This document shows positions 39,482-50,361 of a DNA stretch of 64,000 bases, piece by piece. This DNA comes from Patellaria atrata CBS 101060 (Eukaryota; Ascomycota; Dothideomycetes; Patellariales; Patellariaceae), in the NCBI GenBank assembly GCA_010093705.1, contig MU006101.1, positions 1 through 64,000 of the forward strand. The letters run 5' to 3'. The notes under the pieces are model-generated. The model was not told the DNA's origin, did no database searches, and was given only the letters and a program-made list of their open reading frames with translations. Every line of letters starts with the position of its first letter. Position 1 is the stretch's first letter. The position numbers were made by a program, and so were the translations under genes.

Positions 39482-41077
39482 ATGTCTTCATGGCTCGGAT
39501 ACGCAAAGACATCATTTCATCATGCTCCCAAAACAATCACACTAACAACCAGCTCAGGATCAGAGATACCCCTATCTGAATTATGCAAAGATGCAACACC
39601 TCCTTGTCGCTTGAATCCATTGCTATTCAATGGTCATCTACAGACATTTTGGACAGCATACAAAGGGTATGACATCCCCATCGTTTACCGGAGAAAGATA
39701 TTTGAAGCAGAAGATCCAGCCGTCGCTGGAACATTTGCGGTCGACTTCGTATCACGCATACCAGGAGAGAAAGATGAATCATTACCACCAAGAACAAGCT
39801 ACTTTACTGATCAAGAGTTTGGAGAATACGGCTCATCGGACAGCAAACCCATGCTTGTCACTCTTCATGGTCTTAGTGGTGGATCTTATGAAATGTATCT
39901 ACGAGCTGTATTGGCACCACTGGTCACTGAAGATAATGGTTGGGAAGCATGTGTCGTGAACGCGAGAGGATGTGCTATGGCAAAGATCTCTACTCCCATC
40001 ATGTTCAATGCTAGAGCAACTTGGGACATCAAGCAGGTTGTCGAATGGTTGAGAAAGAAGTTTCCTAACAGACCTCTCTTTGGACTTGGTTTCTCTTTGG
40101 GTGCAAATATATTAACACGCGTACGTCAACATATATATCCGACTATCCCAAGCTTCTTGAATTGACAAAGTATGTGATGCTGTAGTACGTTGCTGAAGAG
40201 GGTTCAAATTGCTTGTTTAAAGCGGCTGTCGTGTGCTCGAACCCCTGGAATCTCGACATATCCGACCAATTTTTGAGAAATAGCTTCATCGGAAACCAAA
40301 TCTATGAACGTGTGATGGGTAACAATGTGAAACACCTTGCGAATCTGTAAGCGTGTCCGCTAACACTACCATCATAAAACAATCTACAAATCACTGCTGA
40401 TCACTACTAAACAGCAATGCTGAGCAGATATGTAAGGTTCCTGGTATCGACATGGAGGGTATAGAAAGAATTAAACATCTCTATGATTTTGATAGGTTAG
40501 GCCCCGAAGAGAGTGTACATCAAGCCGCATATCGTTACTAAACTGTGTGCTAGAGAGATCCAAATAAAAGTATGGGGATATCCATCAACCGGTGCTTATT
40601 ACCGAGATGCATCGTCTTGTGATGCGGTGATAGCCGTCAAGGTCCCCTTCTTTGCAATCAATGCTCTTGACGATCCTGTTAGTACCGATATGGTCGAATG
40701 ATTCGAACTGCAACTCCTGACGAATTTGCTTCAGATCGCTGTCCAACCAGGTATACCATTCGACGAGATCAAGACAAACCCGTACACGGTCTTGTGTACT
40801 ACAACATTAGGAGGCCATCTGAGTTGGTTCGAAGTTGGAGGTGGGAGATGGTTCGCAAAACCCGTAAGTCAGAAGGGCCCATGTAAATCATGCATTCCTC
40901 TGACAACACTAGGCTGTCAACTTTCTGAATAAGATGGCTAAAGATATCGCTTCGCAAGGATGGAAATCTCCCCATGATCCGCTCTCTCAGAGAAATGGAG
41001 GACCAGTGAGCGCTGAGTTACGACATTACGACCCCTTAATCCAGAAGTTGTCCATGTCATCCAGTAAACATGGTTGA
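39482..41077 (+). CDS. Alpha/beta hydrolase, ABHD1/ABHD3 - Eht1/Eeb1 type
   Basis: Lipid esterase/acyltransferase family (yeast Eht1, Eeb1, YMR210W). Six exons deduced: 39482-40120, 40186-40346, 40415-40495, 40554-40677, 40735-40863 and 40913-41077, giving 432 aa. It begins with LNPLLFNGHLQTFW, the family N-terminal block, then LVTLHGLSGGS and VVNARGCAM. The nucleophile elbow is GLGFSLGAN; the catalytic Asp is in NALDDP and the His in GGHLSWF. WGYPSTGAYYRDASS near residue 310 is diagnostic. The acyl substrate cannot be told. The stop lies 29 bp before a MITE. Confidence 0.9.
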
Positions 41078-41106
41078 GTAGAATGGTGTAATGACTCACC
41101 ACTTAA

Positions 41107-41398
41107 CGGGGGAAAGTATACGGACACTTCAAAACATACTTGTAGACCGGAGCCAACTGTAGCACTACTGTATACCCCAGAGGAGCTATCTATAGTAGGA
41201 ATCCCTATACGGATAATACCTTACGTATTCTATAGTAAAATATAATATCGCATTAAGTAAATAAATATAGTATCTTAGTATAGAATAATAAATTATTCGT
41301 ATAGGGATTCCCACTAGATAGCTCCTCTGGGGTAAACAGTAGTGCTACAGTTAGCTCCGGTCTAAAAGTACGTTTTGAAGTGTCCGTATACTTTCCCC
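41107..41398. mobile_element. MITE with about 105-bp terminal inverted repeats and TTAA flanks
   Basis: A 292-bp non-coding element whose two arms (about 41107-41212 and 41300-41398) are near-perfect reverse complements. The outer ends read GGGGAAAGTATACGGACACT and its complement. It is flanked by TTAA on both sides (41103-41106, 41399-41402), the target duplication of piggyBac and Kolobok-type DNA transposons. The central 80-90 bp is AT-rich. It sits between the converging ends of the hydrolase gene and LOC1 (30 and 59 bp away), so transcripts of both genes may include part of the hairpin. Confidence 0.85.
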
Positions 41399-41457
41399 TT
41401 AATGGAAGAACGGGCACGGTCAAGGGATATGCTGGGATATGGCTTCTCATCGATCTT

Positions 41458-42119
41458 TTATCTAAAAGAAACCCTCTTCCTGGTACTTTTGGCTTTAGCT
41501 GTAGATGATTCGTCTACTAGGGGAATAGCAGTGTCTGATTGACGATTGCGCTTCTTCCGCAGAGAGTCTTTAGTTTCCTCCTAAAAGAGTGCAACGCTTT
41601 AGAAACTGAGATGATAAAAGGGTAGTAGATTGACATACCAGTTTAGAACGTTTCTCTACCTGGCGTGCTTCCGCTTCCTTTCTCCGAGCTTCCCTAATCT
41701 CTTCTAGTTGACGCTATAGTAGGAATCAGCTTACTGTTCCCAGACCCGATTCAAACTGAAGTGCCTGCTCCGAGACGTACAGCTTTTATCATCTTGGACT
41801 CGATTTGACCCTCTTTATCAGCATTTACCATAGCAAGAATGGTCATCATGCTCTCCTGATCGTCTACGAAGACCTTGCCCTTCCTTTTTCCCTTTGGCTT
41901 CTCTACTCCAACTGGTGTAATCATGTTCAACTTTGGAATACCAAGCTCTTTCTCGGTGTACACCCTCTTCTTCTTTTTCTGCGGGACATGACTTTTCTGT
42001 GGTTTTATAGTTTGTGGTTTTGAGAGTCTGTTCTTGCTTTTCTTAGAGAGAGCTTTTGTAACGCCGTCCTTCTTCGATCCGTTCTTGGAGGACGGTTTGT
42101 TCTTCGGTATTGGCGCCAT
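41458..42119 (-). CDS. LOC1: Loc1-like ribosome biogenesis / mRNA localisation protein
   Basis: Nucleolar basic protein; yeast Loc1 acts in 60S assembly and ASH1 mRNA localisation. Exons 42119-41781, 41713-41639 and 41580-41458 encode 178 aa. It is Lys-rich from the start ([14 protein letters not shown]). The conserved core is [31 protein letters not shown] and [20 protein letters not shown]; the last of these crosses the first splice. It ends with a basic tail [10 protein letters not shown]. It is divergent from AIM32 with 162 bp between starts. Confidence 0.85.
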
Positions 42120-42281
42120 TGTAAGTAATTCGTATTGCTCAAGAAACCTACAAAATCATTTTCTCGAAATATTTGCGGAAGTCAACGCTAGAGGCGGCAA
42201 CATTCCGCGAAGAGGCTTGGCAGACATCAAGCTTCCATCTCTTCCGGTTCGGATGGTAACCATTGCTATTCTCTATACAAC

Positions 42282-43348
42282 ATGTTCATAAAATGCAGTA
42301 GGCCATTGATATCTACTGTCCAGTTTTCATGCAAGCGCTATGCCTCGCGTCTCCGTATACAAGTACCACCACCATTTCCAGTAATAAAAACATGTCCCTC
42401 GCCTACATGTGAATGCCGGCCCATGCCGACCGGGTTAGATATCGACCGAGAGCAAGACCTGAATGGCACAATGGCAGCATATGGAGAGCATGTGCTCATA
42501 TCGACTGGAAAGGATGATTGGAAGAGCAGAATAGAAGACGAGGAAATTGGACCAGGAGAGCTTGCGCGAGAAATGAAGAAGCTGCTGGGTCGAGGAGGCC
42601 CGCATAGTGACGTTCGTCAGTCATTGCCAGTCTCAGTCTTAGAAGAGATGATTTTGTTATTGTGCTGATTAGACATATATTCTAGCCTTATCATAATGTA
42701 ATGATCACGAATTCCTCCTTCCCACTGAGTGAACCGTTTGAACCGGCAGACACGACCGTCGCCTCCGCCTTCCTCTTCCCAAGCTTCCGCTATGTACCTT
42801 GCATACCTCTCCAGGGAGAGTCGATCCGTAACTTCGTAAAAGGTTTCGTACTCCCAACTGAGCTTCACCCATCGTATGATGCAGTCTCTGAGGAACAGCG
42901 AGCGCCACTCCTCCGGCAACAAAGTCTACAGGACGAATTCGAGCCAATGAGCGTTAACCAGATTGTGGTCTTGATATGTGGCCATGGCGGAAGAGATTTA
43001 CGGTGCGGCGTAATGGGACCGCTTTTGCATGACGAATTTGAGGAGAAGTTGAAACAACAAGACATTCAGGTTGCGTACGATGAATCCTCTATGGAAGATT
43101 ATCAAGCAATCTCGGCGAGGGTCGGACTGATAAGCCATATAGGGGGGCACAAGTATGCTGGCAATGTGATCATATACATCCCACCTTCATATAATGATCA
43201 CCCGTTGGCGGGTAAAGGTATCTGGTATGGTAGAGTGAGCCCTGAACACGTGGAAGGGATTGTACGGACGACGATAATAGAAGGAAAAGTCATCAAAGAA
43301 TTTTTTAGAGGGGGGATCAATAATGATGGGAGTATACTACGATTGTAG
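42282..43348 (+). CDS. AIM32: Aim32-like mitochondrial thioredoxin-fold / sucrase-ferredoxin-like protein
   Basis: Mitochondrial Fe-S or redox protein of the Apd1/Aim32 family. Exons 42282-42611 and 42686-43348 give 330 aa. The N terminus MFIKCSRPLISTVQFSCKRY is Arg/Lys-rich without acidic residues, fitting a mitochondrial presequence. Conserved parts are CPSPTCECRPMPTGLDIDRE, HVLISTGKDDW, VVLICGHGGRDLRCGVMGP and HIGGHKYAGNVIIYIP. The last contains the HxGGHKxAGN motif whose histidines and nearby cysteines bind the cluster in Apd1-like proteins. The shared 162-bp promoter with LOC1 leaves little room for separate control. Confidence 0.88.
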
Positions 43349-43866
43349 ATGTAGAATACCAGGATATCTTCGAATAGAGCGTCATATGCTCCAACGCTAT
43401 CTTAAGACCGTATAGCCTACTAGCGCTGGATACCCTCTACAGCCATTCGGCGTGCAGGCACAGAGTACAGAGTAGGCGAGCAATAGTACAGCAGTAGAGA
43501 CCTCAGTAAAGTACATATCTAAAGCGAAGGTAAGAGCCAACCAGACCACGGCATAGATTCATCTAAATACTCTTAACGGAGTATAGTAATGATATCTTAC
43601 AGGTGCTTAACAGCCATAAGGTACTGCCGTGCAGAGTGCAGTTGGACACGCCTTTATGATCTGATGTGACTTTACACGGTCCGGAATCTTGGCGTCGTAA
43701 ATGAAGCTTCGAAACTTTCTCGAGAGCTCCGCAACAGCACCTCCGAGAAAACAAGCACGACAACATCATTCAACCAACCGTTTGCGGACCGAGTGCTCTA
43801 TCCCTCAATTCAATTAATCTACATCAACATAGCCAACCTCTTCTCCAGCACACCCACAGACCCACC
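43349..43866. promoter_or_regulatory. Intergenic AIM32 / CYC2
   Basis: 518 bp without a credible ORF or RNA gene; 3' end of AIM32 and promoter of CYC2. Confidence 0.4.
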
Positions 43867-44937
43867 ATGACCAGCAAATCCCGCCTCTCCCCCCTCCTCA
43901 AATCCCCCAACACGCGCATCTTCCTCGTCCTCAGCGCCGGCTTCCTCGGCGGCGCCAGCTACCGCTACTACCTAACCACCCCCTCGCGCGAACCCCCCTC
44001 TCTAAACCCCGACAAACACATCCCCTACACCATCACCCGCATCGAACCCTTATCCCCCACAAACACCATACTGCACCTACGCAACCCCGCCATCCCACCG
44101 GACCACTACTCCCTCATAAACGCCTGGCGACGTCTCGTGTGGAGCGTGCGGGTCGCGCAACCACAACTGCAGATCGAGCGCGCGTACACGCCGCTCCCGC
44201 CGCCGGGGCGGGAGGAGGACGCGCCGCAGGATTACCGGGAACTGAGGCTCCTGGTGAGGCGAGAAAGCGGCGGGGAGGTGTCGTCGTATCTGCATGACCT
44301 AGGGGAGGGGGGGGAGGTTTTGCTGAGGGGACCCGATCCTGGGTGTTTGATCCCGGAGCAGGTGGAGGAGGTGCTGTTTATTGCGGGGGGCACGGGGATT
44401 GCGCCGGCGATGCAGGTCGCGAGGGCATTGCAGCAGAGGAAGAAGGGGCGGTTGAGGGTTTTGTGGGCGAATAGACGGAGGGAGGAGTGTCTGGGTGGGG
44501 TGAGTGATGCGCCGCCGACGGTGTCGGGGTGGGAGTGGGTTAAGAGTTTGATAGGGATGGGGGAGGATAATGCATGGCGGGAACGGGGAGGTGGGATAAC
44601 GGGTGTGGATAAAGGGACGATTGTGCGAGAGCTGGAAGCAATGAAGAGACGGCCGAAGACGGTCGAGGAGTGGATGTCTGTGGAGTACTTCGTGGATGAG
44701 GAGGAACGGTATATCAAGCCAGCACATGTGAGGAGAGCGTTACCGCCAAAAGAGCCGGTAAAGCAAGGGGAGAAGTTCATCCCGTACAAAAGAATCATAT
44801 TCGTAAGCGGGCCGGAGGGGTTTGTGAATTATTGGGCTGGGCCGAAGGAGTGGAGAGATGGGTTTGAGAGGCAGGGAAAGTTGGGAGGCGTGTTGAAGGA
44901 GATGGATCTTCAAGGCTTTGAGGTGGTTAAACTATAA
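43867..44937 (+). CDS. CYC2: Cyc2-like mitochondrial FAD-dependent reductase
   Basis: Yeast Cyc2 is an inner-membrane flavoprotein that supports haem attachment to cytochrome c. A single 356-aa frame. The N terminus is basic with one membrane helix (IFLVLSAGFLGGASYRYYL, about residues 18-36). A ferredoxin-reductase fold follows: FAD-binding region with ERAYTPLPPP and GGEVSSYLHDL, then the nucleotide-binding motif FIAGGTGIAPAMQVARAL, and near the end IIFVSGPEGFVNYWAG. Codons are strongly G/C-ending, unlike the flanking genes. The start context (CCCACCATG) is excellent. Another FR-type reductase is possible, but the helix plus FR layout and length match Cyc2. Confidence 0.82.
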   Translation: MTSKSRLSPLLKSPNTRIFLVLSAGFLGGASYRYYLTTPSREPPSLNPDKHIPYTITRIEPLSPTNTILHLRNPAIPPDHYSLINAWRRLVWSVRVAQPQLQIERAYTPLPPPGREEDAPQDYRELRLLVRRESGGEVSSYLHDLGEGGEVLLRGPDPGCLIPEQVEEVLFIAGGTGIAPAMQVARALQQRKKGRLRVLWANRRREECLGGVSDAPPTVSGWEWVKSLIGMGEDNAWRERGGGITGVDKGTIVRELEAMKRRPKTVEEWMSVEYFVDEEERYIKPAHVRRALPPKEPVKQGEKFIPYKRIIFVSGPEGFVNYWAGPKEWRDGFERQGKLGGVLKEMDLQGFEVVKL

Positions 44938-45522
44938 TATTTGCAGAAGTTGAGTTGAGTAGTCTGAAAAGGTACTGGACATATTGGTCCCTTGAGGTAC
45001 GGCGTTGGGAAGCATTTGATAGGAGATGGCTGAGCCAGAGTGCAGGTCTGTACTTGTACATATGTATATTCTGTAACAATAATTCAGTAAAGAAAGTTCT
45101 GACAAGGTCCAATCCATGTGCTCCAAGCAGTAATACTTCCCCTTGTCAGAGTACTCCTATCTTGCTGTACGCTCGAAGCTCAAAAGTTGGTTCGACTTTG
45201 GCGTACAGACAAGTGAAAGGTTTGAAAAGGAGCCAGAATTTTAAAACTATACTTTATGCATACAACACTCGTAAGGTGACCAGGGAACCAGTGACAACGG
45301 GTGGGATATGACATTGGTTTGAGCTGGCAGAACCTAAACATGAAAGAGAAGGAAAAGGAATGAGAATCGACGTCTCAATGTACTTCATTCATAAATCTAC
45401 TGAATCCTTCTACCCAAAAGATTTATAGCCAAAATATGTACAGTTCTCCTTCTGCGATTCTCCTGAGAGTACGCTCTATCAGGTATGCTACAGTCGCCGT
45501 ACCGTCCTATTCCTGCTCTCCG

Positions 45523-45567
<45 letters not shown>

Positions 45568-45854
45568 CCGTACAATATCTGATGCAAATTACCTTTCCTT
45601 TCGATACGACAGTATCGTTTCCTTTTCACCTCGTGCTATCCAATCAATCCAACATGCTCGAATTTAAGATGATATCAAAATCCACCCGCTACCTATGCCG
45701 AAATATAAATATAGATTCAAAACGAATGACAACCGAAAGAGAGCCGCTCCAATCCCAAATAGGGTATAGATGAACGCCAGGGAAATGCAAAAAGAAATGA
45801 TAGCGGACGTTACGCTTCTATAGTACACCGCTCAACAATGATGAAGGACAAAGT
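44938..45854. other. Convergent intergenic CYC2 / yapsin with poly-C tract
   Basis: Convergent gene ends. It contains an uninterrupted run of 43 C at 45524-45566. No ORF is credible. Confidence 0.55.
45524..45566. repeat. Homopolymer (C)43
   Basis: 43 consecutive cytosines, followed by GCCG. Such long C runs are prone to sequencing and replication slippage, so the true length is uncertain. Confidence 0.9.
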
Positions 45855-47454
45855 TTACAGTGCAAACATGAGTCCAGCACCCAACGCCGCCAGCGCGGGC
45901 GCAGCCGTAATCATAGCCATGGCGCCTCCTGTACTGGTCTCTGTGGTACTCGTTGGATTCGGTCTAGCGGATCCGTGGAACGTTGGACCACCGAGTCTGC
46001 CGCCACCCGTTGCGGGAATGGAACCGGTAGATACTGCGTTAGGCACACCGGTCGCATCGGGAACACCCTGAGTGCCCTCTGCGATCTCGAGGATATTGGA
46101 GTCACTGGCATTGAAGTTTGTCTGGGCGAGGGATATCTCGTTATTCGCGAGATCGTAGACGACATAAGCTGAGCGAAGGAATGTATCACCAAGAACATTG
46201 CTCGAGTCACCAGAGGGCATAATACCTGTAGAAAGAAATATGTTAGAAGGTGTTTGAGACATGTGGAGTGATGAGAGAATACGATAACATACCTAAAATA
46301 CAGATGGTGGAAAAGCCAGTGGTACCATATTCGAGGACAAGCTCGTTGAGGGGAACGCGGATGGTAGGACCGCTGAAGGTAAAATCGAGAGTATCATCGC
46401 TATTTCCTAGGGAGCAATCGCATACTGCGACGCCTTGGGTTGGGTCGAATTGGGCATCGTACAATCCGTAGATATGTTCAGCCAGGGGATCGGGGACGTA
46501 GGAGAGACTAGCACCTGAATCGAGAAGGACTGGAATCGTTTCACCGTCGAAGATGGAGCCCTCCTCTCCGTTTTGACCCATTGCGGTAAGGGCAATAAGG
46601 AACTCGATGTAGAATCCTTGCGTAGGGATGATCGGAAGCGTTTGGAGTTGTCCAATGTATTTCGCAGTATCCACACCGCCGAAGAGAATGGTACCGGTGT
46701 TGGCATCCAGGTCGTTCAACCATAAACTGAATGCATTCGACTGAATCATACCCTTCTCGGCCAGCAAAGCTGGAAGGTTAGGATAGCTGTCGCCACCAGC
46801 TCTGTTCACTTGGACTTCGTTGAGCTCATACCCTATACCTAAGATTCCTTCTGGTGATGTCGAAAGATAGCCGATTCCGAATTGTAGGCCCGTTAAGCTA
46901 GCACCTCCGAAGTGAAATGTATCCCTCACGTAGTCTCCAGACGCGCCAGAGCCATCGACGTAGGATATGTCGAAGAAGCTATTTACGTATTCGTACGTCG
47001 ACGAGGAATTCGCATCATAGGTACCGGATTCTGCGCATGGATCTGTTATATCACGGCACAACCGTGATCTTGCCGCGTTGATCCATAGATCGCTACTACC
47101 AGTATCGATGTGTAGGCGGAGTTCTTGCGCAGGTGTTCCCATAGAACAATTTGCGAAGTATAAAAATTCCAGATTGTCCAGTTCCTGACTGACAGTATCC
47201 TGTCGTTTTCGAAACTTCTTGCGATCGTGTTCGACGGGGTCCCTGACGTGCTTTCTCTGGATCTCTAAGCTCAAAGCGGCTGGATTTGCAACCTACAGGA
47301 ACGGTGCAGCTGTCAGCCAGAATTCTGCCAGAACATGTATACCAACCATGGTTTGATGAATGCTTACATTTCGACGCTCCAATCGTATAGCTTCAGAACA
47401 TGACAGGAATCCAAGTAGTGTTGCTGCAAAGACAGACTGCTTTGCAAATCTCAT
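45855..47454 (-). CDS. Yapsin-type GPI-anchored aspartic protease
   Basis: Secreted, surface-attached pepsin-family endopeptidase. Exons 47454-47368, 47292-46293 and 46225-45855 give 485 aa. The signal peptide is MRFAKQSVFAATLLGFLSCS, followed by a short prosegment ending near KKFRKRQD, a dibasic maturation site. Catalytic Asp motifs are IDTGSSDLW and LLDSGASLSY. The flap Tyr region is ISYVDGSG. The C terminus is Ser/Thr/Pro/Gly-rich, with a small-residue site and a hydrophobic tail (AMITAAPALAALGAGLMFAL), as for GPI attachment. It is close to Aspergillus OpsB-type proteases. Confidence 0.92.
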
Positions 47455-47842
47455 GATGACCAAGGAATACTCTTAGGAGATGAAGCGAGGGCTATGTGAT
47501 GAGGATACAGGAGTAAGAGGAGTGAAAGACAACGATAATAATTATGTAAATGCTAGCATGAGGAAAATAGTATATATGAACAATAGTAAGGATATGGATA
47601 TAGCGGAACAGGATTCAGGAAAAGGTTGGATGTCAAAGGTGTCAGTGGTTTCTAGTGAATGACGCGGCGTGGCCCTAGATTGCGCATCCACATCCACACC
47701 GTGGCGAAGTAGGGTGAGCAAAGGAAAACAACGGGAGGGTGATAACAATGAGGTCACCGGACGCTTATTTAGGTGTGAGAGTTAGTTGGTTCGAACAAAA
47801 AGAAGTATTGTACAAGTTAATTGATGGTATGGTAAATGTACA

Positions 47843-47882
47843 GGTTGCGAGGTTGCGAGGTTGCGAGGTTGCGAGGTTGCGA
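47843..47882. repeat. Tandem repeat (GGTTGCGA)5
   Basis: Five perfect copies of an 8-bp unit. It is non-coding as far as can be seen. Confidence 0.9.
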
Positions 47883-48521
47883 GATACAAATGTAGCTTGT
47901 GCCTTTTCGGGTGAGGTTTGAAGGTCTCCTTGTCCGCGGGAGTGGTAGGAGCCTTGACAGGAATCGGGATAGGAGTAAAACCAACTGACGTCTATTTTCA
48001 AAGATTCAAGACGCAATAAAATAATTACAGAGATCAAGGTGAGAAGCACAAAAGAGTCCAGTAGTATACAATAGTAAGATAGCGAGTAGATTCGACTTCC
48101 AAACCCTCTCAAAGCCTTCTATTCTGTTGCTACCTCCCTCAGTCCCTCACTGTTCAAAGTTACCCTTCCATTCGGCCTGGGGGTTGTTTACGGGGGAAGC
48201 TTGCCGCCTTGGGCTCAAAGTCATGGCAGCCCTTGAGCCCTTGGGCCCAGGGCTTGGGGACGCATGGGCACACTGAGCAAACTGCAGACTAACCTCCGTG
48301 TCGCTGATTTGGTACAAAACAGTGTGCGCTGACTCCAGCCGCAGGAGAACGTTGTCTTTTGACTCGTTGCTTTTCTCCTGTTTCCAAAGCCAGCGGCTTG
48401 ATCAGGCTTAAAGGTGAAAAGTCAATATTCCCATCAAAAGTGCCAAACGTCTTGTTAACTCTTTGAGCTCTTGAGTCTTAGGCTGGACGAATACGACCTC
48501 CAACCTCATTCCTACCTGCTG

Positions 48522-48908
48522 CTACAGAAAAATCAAATTATTTCTATCATAAAGATTATTCTTAGGCAAGCAGTAATTACAATGATCCATGTTCATCCGC
48601 ATCCCGCAAAATCTCGTCATCCTCGTCCATCGATACATATCCGTCCGTAGCAGACCGAATAGCAGGAATAAAACCAACGGATCAACGTCAATCTGACTGT
48701 TCTCGAACTCAAAACGAAGCAAATATGAGCCGCATACGATAATAACGCTAATCAATTCCCCGTCCAGAGGAAACTCGAAGCAACTCCAAAGCACGAAACA
48801 CCCGACAAAGCAGGGCTGGAAGAATCGACTCCAGACCATGACAGAAGCGCATCCCGTGAGAGTGATGCACGTCTCGTCTCGAAACTTGGCATTTCGAACG
48901 TCTTTCAC
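48522..48908 (-). CDS. Possible hypothetical ORF, hydrophobic
   Basis: A 128-codon frame that stays open for a further stretch upstream of its first ATG. It contains WSRFFQPCFVGCFVLW and ELISVIIVCGSYLLRF, suggesting membrane helices. A second frame over its 3' part reads a protein-like acidic end (SMDEDDEILRDADEHGSL then stop), so the segment may be a spliced or frame-broken gene. A shorter, diverged copy lies about 0.7 kb away (minus strand 48112-47950). Family unknown. Confidence 0.25.
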   Translation of the reverse strand: MKDVRNAKFRDETCITLTGCASVMVWSRFFQPCFVGCFVLWSCFEFPLDGELISVIIVCGSYLLRFEFENSQIDVDPLVLFLLFGLLRTDMYRWTRMTRFCGMRMNMDHCNYCLPKNNLYDRNNLIFL

Positions 48909-49539
48909 CTTTGCGAAACTAGAACCCCAGTTGGTTTCTTTCTTACTGACCGTTCACTTCCTTGGTATTATTGTGCGTATGCAAAACGACTTTGCTTCAA
49001 AGTACTCCTGAGACATGTCACAACAACACGGCATAGTTGGCTTCCGAGAAGATCATAACACACAAAATATAAGAATTTGTCACAGACAGTCTCATAATAG
49101 TGGATTGTCAGAAATTTTCTATTCATTCATTGGATTCTACAGAAGAATAATTTCTATTATTGTAACAAATGGACACATCATCGATCGCACTGCGGCTCAG
49201 CTGTGGCTGACGTGGCTTCGTTAGAGTTAGACTCCACTCTATGCTGTCAGGGATGGGTTTCATTGGTCCACTTGGTCCCATTCATGAGAGAGTAACTTAC
49301 GGAAATTTCCCTCGATTGTTGAATAACAGTCACATGAAATCGGAAGGCTTCCAGAAACTCTTATGACTCTGCTAGATCCTATACAGTATATACAGTATAT
49401 ACAGTATATCAATCACTAGGCTCCACCTCGTTTGCCTTCTCCGAATCTCCCACTCCATTCTTTTTCCTGCTTGCTGAGGTCGAAAATCTGCAAGATCCGT
49501 CTTCTCTCCTCGTTCGTTAGCTAAACTTCTTTGCTCGAG

Positions 49540-49973
49540 TTTCTTTACGTGCCTTCTTTGATTCTGCTTTTGCTTCACTTTCTTGAAGCTCCAGCTTCAT
49601 TTGGACGGCCCTCTCTCATCTTCTTGAGCAACTTTTCCGTCGCATACGCTCTTCCTCTCGTCCCTATTTCCGAACCTCATTTCTTGCCATACCGCTGCTT
49701 CTCTGTGCAACTGCACCATTCTCTCTTACCTCTACCCGATGCCTTCTGTCTAGATGATATATCTGCCTCAATTTACGGTATTACCTTCTTATATGCTTCG
49801 GGGACCGGTTGTGGGGCAAGGTCGATGTCTTCATAGTATATACCGCGATATTCATAGAGGTCGCTCCTTAAAACAAAAAAGACGATATCTCCAACCGAAG
49901 AAAGACGAAAGACGAAAGACAGTGATGAGATTTTGATACTATCTAAAGTACTGTATGACTTGACGGCTACTCA
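49540..49973 (-). pseudogene. Protein-like decayed coding segment
   Basis: On the minus strand one frame (about 49973-49782) reads KISSLSFVFRLSSVGDIVFF followed by YEYRGIYYEDIDLAPQPVPE with no stop. A second frame (about 49760-49520) reads a basic coiled-coil-like tail (VQMKLELQESEAKAESKKAR then KETRAKKFS) but is interrupted by two stops. Together they look like the remains of one gene ending in a charged helix. I do not recognise the family, and chance cannot be excluded. Confidence 0.3.
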
Positions 49974-50361
49974 TTAGCGGAGTTGCAGGTGGACAAATGT
50001 TCACTTTCAAAACTGGTTCGATTTACGACAACTACAAATAAAATGCGTGATCAAAACGAATGTAAAGGAGAAATTATTCCTTCTCTGCTGTAGTTCTACT
50101 CCGGAATGACTTAGAGTGATATCACACTGCCCAAAGTTTTCTGCTAGACTTTCAGCCCTGTGAAAAGGAGAACTAATTGTTAGATTTTATATGTTAGCGG
50201 TTAGCCCTGGTATTATAGCACAGTTCTCCGCTGTGTACTGTACCATAATTCATCTTTGGGTTTGACTCCCGGTTTCGGGCCGAAAACCTTTTAACACCCC
50301 CTCAATCTGTCAGATATGAGATGACAACTTTTCATTCACACATCACGTGATAGTGAAATTA

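Larger units (their letters stand above)
47455..50361. other. Accessory interval with diverged repeats and decayed coding segments
   Basis: About 2.9 kb without an intact recognisable gene. It contains a (GGTTGCGA)5 tandem repeat, two related unrecognised segments on - (about 47950-48110 and 48630-48860), an AGTATATAC-type microsatellite at about 49380-49410, and protein-like - strand frames at about 49540-49970. Each is treated separately. Confidence 0.5.

Noticed and set aside
44232-44798. 188-codon minus-strand ORF inside CYC2
   Set aside because: Antisense shadow of a G/C-rich coding frame; CYC2 has the FAD/NAD motifs.
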